Assembly: GCA_020002185.1 (NCBI GenBank)
Contig: CM034543.1
Span: 32,362,170-32,426,169 of the forward strand
Source of the DNA: Paraescarpia echinospica
Lineage: Eukaryota; Annelida; Polychaeta; Sabellida; Siboglinidae
Direction: 5' to 3'
DNA length: 64,000 bases
Translations under genes and position numbers: made by a program
The notes under the pieces: model-generated
What the model saw: only the letters and a program-made list of their open reading frames with translations
Database searches by the model: none
What the model was told of the DNA's origin: nothing
Part shown: piece by piece, positions 58,315 to 64,000 of the stretch
Position numbering within the stretch: the first letter of the stretch is position 1
Layout: each line of letters opens with the position of its first letter

Positions 58315-60930
58315 ACCCAGACCAATGTTTATTACATTGTTGGACGCGTGTGGCGAGCAATGGCCGATAGACCGGTGCATCAACAGTACTGAAACGGGTT
58401 AACATCTACGTCTTTATAGTAAACAACGAATTATATTTTAACCACCCCCTGTCAATCTTGTGGAAATAAAATGTGTCTCAAACACGTATGCCATATGTAA
58501 TTAAACATTTCTTTAAAATCCGTATATTTCACTTGAATTATAAAATATATATCTTTTGATGCAGTACAAAATCCTCACTCCGCTGTCGGAAGTGTTGCTT
58601 TGTTGCAACAAATGTACTGCATCAAAAGTGTTGCTCTTCGTCCGTCTCGGTTTGTAAGGAAAACTATGTTTCACCAATGCGGAAATCACACAAAAGTTTT
58701 CATGTAATTGAAGACGATTGTTCCCTATGACAGAAATCCGTATTAAAACGGGATCCAACCATATTCGTCAAAGAATTCTGAAAGATGGCTTAGTATTGGT
58801 TAACTTGTTTTAATACATATAGAAACGCAACTTTACAACAATTAAAGACACCAGTAAAACCACAAATTTGAATGTGATACGTAACGGTTACACCAAACGA
58901 ATTATTTGTTATTCATTGTGTCATTTAATATAACGTTTTGAGGGTAAACATTCAACAATAATAAAGATTGTGACATGCATAATAACAGTTAACAATACAC
59001 CAAGTATTATCATTAATAAAAGTTACGCCCACAGATTTATATATGATTTTTCAACATACACACGTTTTAATTTTAAATTATGAATCTACTTGATGTATCC
59101 ATAATTGCTTTATTTGTAATTCGTAATACGTATTGGAATGTATATCAAAGTATCCATATGTAAGTCAATGTGTACACGAGTACATATAATCAGTCCTTGT
59201 ATTATGTATGCATGTTGATACATTGAGTAATTATCAACTATAAAAATATGCTATTCTGTCATATGCTATTCTGATTTGTGACATGTAAATTTTGTTGTTG
59301 TTTATATTTATGGGGTGACTCCTGTGCTAACGATATTATATATCTTAATGAGAGTCTCCCGACCTTATCTATTACTTACGTTATTTGTTGTATATGTATC
59401 GTATTTATAGGTCAAATAAATTGATTCTGAGTTCTGATAATAAGATTGTTAATTTAGATGGACCCACGTAGCGAATATTTCTGATTACTGGGGCATTGTC
59501 ATCATACAAACCCCTAAATAACGTCGTGTCAGATATCCCATGAAAATCGTTTTATATTGCCATTAAAGCGATTCTTATTATTAAATAATCCTGTTAATAT
59601 GATTATTTCATGTAATTCTATGCCTTTATTAATCCACTTTGGCCCCACATTCACGATCCGTATAAGGCATGCTCACGAATACTCGGGACTGTCCGTCAGA
59701 CTTCGATTAGCTACGCCGAGTTAATAGATGCAAAAAAAACGTCGTCATCATCTGTGTATTTGGATTAGCCACCGCCATGCTAATGAGTAGTGACCGATAA
59801 AATTATCAAAAGGAAACGTGGACCAGCTGCTGTTTATGTCACAGATTCAGCAAAGAAAAGAAAGAAAAAATATATGGAATAAACGGAGAACGAACACAGC
59901 GACAGATCAAGACAGAGGGGTTGATTTATACCAAAAAACACCAGCTCTCCTCGCACGAAGGTCGAAGCCGCCGATGACATAATGATTGAATGATTGGCAT
60001 TGTTTATGTTGGAATATAAAACATACGAAATCTCACCTATGGTACTATCACGTTCCTTTCTCATTAGGTACATCTGGTTATATATTTTAAGTTTAGTTTT
60101 AACGAAACGTTTAGATAACATAAACTTATTGAAGCCGATAAACATTCAATAATGAAACCATTTGGTTTGCACAATAAATTTTGCTGCTATTTCTATAAGC
60201 AGTTTAAATGCAACATTACACATCGCACGGGATACTGTTCGATATTAAAAGAGCGTAAGAGGTTTGACCTTCTTCATAATATCACAAATATTCCGTCCGG
60301 CAATTGTAGGCTACCGGACCGCATTACTGAAATCGTCGGACTGGCGTCTAACCGCAATAGGGAGAGTAATTGTGGCTTGACACCACAGACAAACGCGTCA
60401 TTTAACTTGACATATCGTGGTAGACGGTAAGACCAGTGTTAGGTAGTGGCGCAGATCCTACATATATGGTTATACGTACTTCCTGCAGGAACTGCCGACC
60501 AACACCGCGTTGACCTAGTTAGCGCGAGATCACGTGTGTCGATCTCCGTTATCGATTCATCCGCAGTTTCCACATAAATGTAGTTCGTATAAAATCACGG
60601 ATTATGCATTGGATATGATTTTTAACTGCTGATATGTGGCGATTTGCCAATCAAGTTGTGGTTATGACGCAGGACCGTCAATTGACGGCAATTAAAGTTG
60701 GCTGTGCTTTTGGGACAAAGTGGCTGCGAGGTTTAGTACGTCTAACCAACGGCAGGGAACGTTGTGCTGCTCAGGTATATAATATGTGTTTCCCCGAAAT
60801 CAAATATACATGGATTTATGTAAAACGTCTTGACAAGTAAATTGTGAAAATGGATTTTGAAAAATTAAATGCTATATTTATTAACATTATTTATATAATA
60901 TATAAATTAAATGATATAATCATATACGTA
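58315..60930. other. Unassigned AT-rich stretch
   Basis: No exon supported. An inverted repeat near 58550-58630 (TTTTGATGCAGTACA facing TGTACTGCATCAAAA) is the only clear structure. 59315-59440 looks like a LINE 3' tail. Confidence 0.4.
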
Positions 60931-60937
60931 TCACACA

Positions 60938-61042
60938 CGCACGCACGCACGCACACACATACACACACGCACGCACGCACACACACACACACACACACAC
61001 ATACACACACACACAAACACGCACACACACCCCCACACACAC

Positions 61043-61079
<37 letters not shown>

Positions 61080-61088
61080 AATATATAT

Positions 61089-61133
<45 letters not shown>

Positions 61134-61144
61134 TATGTATATAT

Positions 61145-61178
<34 letters not shown>
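60938..61178. repeat. (CA)n then (TA)n microsatellites
   Basis: A CA/CGCA tract to 61040 is followed by TA tracts with CACA and GT interruptions to 61175. A further TA tract is at 61407-61440. Confidence 0.96.
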
Positions 61179-61179
<1 letters not shown>

Positions 61180-61711
61180 CAGTAGCAAAAACAATTAATG
61201 CATACAGTTATTTTTGTGGTGGCATTTAATAGATTTGGCAGCTGTGAAGTATTATTTCTGCACTGGTCACTAGCGGTCAGCTCTGTTGTTTATCTCTGCA
61301 TCAATACTAACATGTGGCCACCTTTAAAGCTGTAATTAATAACATTTGGATCTCTACATACATAATTGTGTTTGTTTTGCTTGTATGCATTAATTTTGTC
61401 CGCTACTATATATATATATATACAATGCATATATATATATTTTGGCACAATACGTTACGTATCTGAAGCAGTCATGTGTGTGTAAAATTACTTTAAAGTG
61501 ATATTATTATTATTATTGACATAATTATATACAGTATTACAACGCGTACGTGACTGTCATGTTCAGACTGTGTCGGTAACCATATACCTAGACGCCAGTA
61601 CTAGTCGTGTTGATCTACCACAGTACGAATCTGCCCTGCATATTTGTGGCAACATGTCCCATAGTTCATGGGAGTGCGCCATGTTGATGTCTGTACTTAC
61701 AGGTTGCTTAC

Positions 61712-61726
61712 CTCACTGTGCCGCAG
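61712..61726 (-). other. Possible 15-nt microexon
   Basis: On the - strand, CTTTCCTTTAGACAG then CTGCGGCACAGTGAG then GTAAGC. The acceptor tract and donor are both good, and 15 nt keeps frame. With no partner exon the call is speculative. Confidence 0.2.
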
Positions 61727-61729
61727 CTG

Positions 61730-63180
61730 TCTAAAGGAAAGCAAAAATACAGGTGTACAATTAGACGACCCGTTACACACACTTGTAAAACGGACCACAC
61801 CTCCGAGGTCGTGACCTGTAATTACTCCCCTGCGCACATCAGCTGAGTTACGTTAGTTAGTCTCCCGGAGGCGCCGTGTATGTTTACCCCGGGGTCGCCG
61901 CCAAAAACTGGGTCGCCTTGCAAAGTTTGAGTGGTCACCAGTGGTCTCAAATGAACGTCCGAATTTTCAATTATTATATCTTTGTCCGTACTACAGGCGT
62001 GCGAGGTGAGAATTACATAAATGTCTCTTGATTGTGATATGGTACTCCACATACGTGGCGCCACGTAACGAATCTAGTCTGAGACACTGGATTAGGACGG
62101 TAATGGTGAGTTGATAGCGGCCCGTTGCTGTGGTCAGCCGTACTTAATTGACCTTTTCATTACATGACCTGTTGCCTAGCAAGTGTTCCATCAAACCATC
62201 AAAAATGAATGCCAAACACGTGGATAGTTTAGACAGTCCATTGTATATTTTATTGAAATTCTGGCTTCAAACGTTTGTCTTTATATCGGAATATATGGCA
62301 GACATTTATCCAACTCAATATGCGGTCTACTGTGACGTGATATTACAATGTATATACGTTTTCATAATATCGTTCCGGCTTAACGATGACTGAAAATTAG
62401 TTTGATAATTTATCAGACACGTTTTCATTAATCCCATTGATCAATTATAATTATGCGTGATCACTCATAACATACACGAACGTGATTCGCGTTGGGTTTA
62501 ATGTATTTACGATTAAGTTTTAATGTGATGCATATGACGCAAAATGTTGATATAGCAGTCGCTTTCTTACTACATATGAAGTTCGTTTTATGGTCACCTT
62601 GGTAATACAGCCGCTTCGCAATTACGATCCACTATATTATGAAACATGTTCCTTTCCTTATATTATTTAATGCTTTCTCTAGGTTTTTTTTGTTTTGTTA
62701 TAGTTAGTAATCATGTCGTAACAATTTGCCAACCATAATCTATTCGTGGATGGATGTTCAACTGTGTGTCTCGGAAGCAAGCCTCTGCGCCAATGACAAT
62801 GGACACTTTTTATAATGGTCTCTTTGGAATATATGTGCACGATTTACGCAGCAAGTAGGTTTTTATCCGATGCAAGCCCTGTTTAATGTATCCGTTCGAC
62901 ATATATAAGACTAACACCTTTAACGATGCGCAAGTTTATGTGCATGGATGCTTGCTTGCGTGCACGTGTTCATGCGTGTGTGCGTGCATGCAAATGAGCG
63001 TGCGTGTGAATAATAAATAAGACATTTTAAAAAACGACAATAAATTAATTGACGCCATTTTGAATTTTGTTAAAGTTTTCATCTCTCGTTGTGTAAATGA
63101 ATAATGCAGAGAGCAGTTTGGTGTAGTCAGTAATACTTCGTTTTTCGCTAAGTCTTAATGTTTTCACTTGATGCGAAGTC
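61730..63180. other. Unassigned stretch
   Basis: Open frames at 61822-62064 and 62148-62393 have no splice or domain support. No element recognised. Confidence 0.4.
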
Positions 63181-63184
63181 ATAG

Positions 63185-63492
63185 AGCGATGTGTTGCAGT
63201 GGCTAGAGCTTCGGATTTTTGACCTAGAGAACCCCATTTCGAATCTTTTGCAGCGGTGTTGAACCTTGGGAAAATTCGTTCACTCTACACTACTCCAGTT
63301 CACTCAGCTGTATGAATGCGTACCTGGCCATAGGCAGTGGTGACGATTTGTGTACGAATAGTTTTCGCGCATTAATTGCAGCGTGGCTGGACGCTTCCCA
63401 GGGAAGTCGAGATGGTGTTCCATTGCCAGGAAATAAAGTGTAAAATCGCTTTGAGCAATCCTGAGGACTGGATACTGCGCTATATAAGAACT
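63185..63492 (+). mobile_element. tRNA-derived SINE, full-length copy
   Basis: The head is GTTGCAGTGGCTAGAGCTTC with a box-B-like TTTCGAATC. The body has TTCGTTCACTCTACAC, GCGTACCTGGCCATAGGC, TTAATTGCAGCGTGGCTGG and AAATCGCTTTGAGCAATCC, and the end is TACTGCGCTATATAAGAACT. About 308 bp. It is the best reference copy in the window. Confidence 0.82.
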
Positions 63493-64000
63493 TGCCTTCA
63501 TATTAATTAGGGCAGACGATCTGATTCGTTTCACAGCGGACGTATTTGTGTCAAATGTGAAGGTCATATTCACCGGAGTTGGATGCGCCACATTAAGTGA
63601 TTAATAAAGACACTATGATCACGACTATAATCGCAACCACGTTTTTTTGTCATTCACTATCCCGGTCGCTTTTAAATTGTCGACTTTTGCGACTGAAACG
63701 ATTCGACACATGTCGAGAGGCTGCCAGACGAACGACGGGGAACCTTCGGTAAGTGCACTGATTTCTAGGGACAGGTATAATCGCTGACACACGACGGGAA
63801 CGCGTTAGCAAGTGCGACAACAATAAGACACCACATTGCTGTTCTAATGGGAGATAAGTGGCGAATAGCTAAATGTTTTATTGTCACTTCGAAGCATCTG
63901 CATGGCAAAGATAAAGGTATATTTACCATTGTTGGGCAGGTACGTGGGTGGATTCGTGTAGAAGCACGTACATACGTGCGTACGTACGTAACGCAACGTA
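63493..64000. other. Right edge, unassigned
   Basis: No gene recognised. The window ends in an ACGT-rich short repeat (63960-64000). Confidence 0.4.

Noticed and set aside
60152..60430. 92-codon + frame with several Cys
   Set aside because: No repeat or domain pattern, no splice context, and length within chance expectation.

Overview
The window is animal nuclear DNA. Genes are split by GT-AG introns, EGF-like modules sit on their own exons, tRNA-derived SINEs and L2/CR1/RTE-type LINE relics are everywhere, and microsatellites are very long: (CA)n, (TA)n, (ATAC)n, (GAT)n, (GAGT)n, (CAGA)n. There is one 1,000-base run of N (23475-24474). The mix of L2, CR1 and RTE elements with a tRNA-SINE and very high microsatellite load fits a marine invertebrate such as a mollusc or other lophotrochozoan, or an invertebrate deuterostome. 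I cannot fix the species from sequence alone.

Two gene models can be built exon by exon with consistent splice phases. (1) Positions 138-9311, + strand, hold the 3' part of a single-pass membrane protein. It has five good EGF-like exons plus one with a damaged donor, then a transmembrane exon and a charged cytoplasmic tail, with a poly(A) signal at 9674. The 5' end lies outside the window. (2) Positions 12469-19575, - strand, hold a complete seven-exon gene for a secreted protein of 925 residues. It has a signal peptide, a short Tyr-rich acidic segment, a predicted helical/coiled region and a 733-residue last exon. That exon is Glu/Ala/Lys/Gln-rich and is built mainly from 71-residue (213-bp) tandem repeats. 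The two genes converge tail to tail. I recognise no named orthologue for either.

The rest is repeat-dominated. 19.6-23.5 kb is the 5' flank of gene 2, with a forkhead-like motif cluster, a dispersed ~430-bp repeat and (CA)n. 24.5-26.35 kb is a non-autonomous element with ~430-bp inverted arms. 27.4-28.9 kb is a chimera of two LINE 3' ends. 31.5-36.8 kb is a nearly full-length but dead L2-like LINE. It carries a nested CR1-like fragment, ends in ~0.9 kb of tetranucleotide repeat, and is bracketed by a ~30-bp direct repeat. 40.0-40.7 kb and 50.9-52.5 kb are RTE-like relics.

Three weakly supported orphan exons on the - strand (37061, 45812, 48879) may belong to another gene. CpG-dense stretches at 41.27-42.17, 57.06-57.31 and 58.11-58.31 kb look like promoters. 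The second of these sits directly upstream of a probable - strand coding exon (56844-57050). The remaining intervals show only SINE or LINE scraps and microsatellites.
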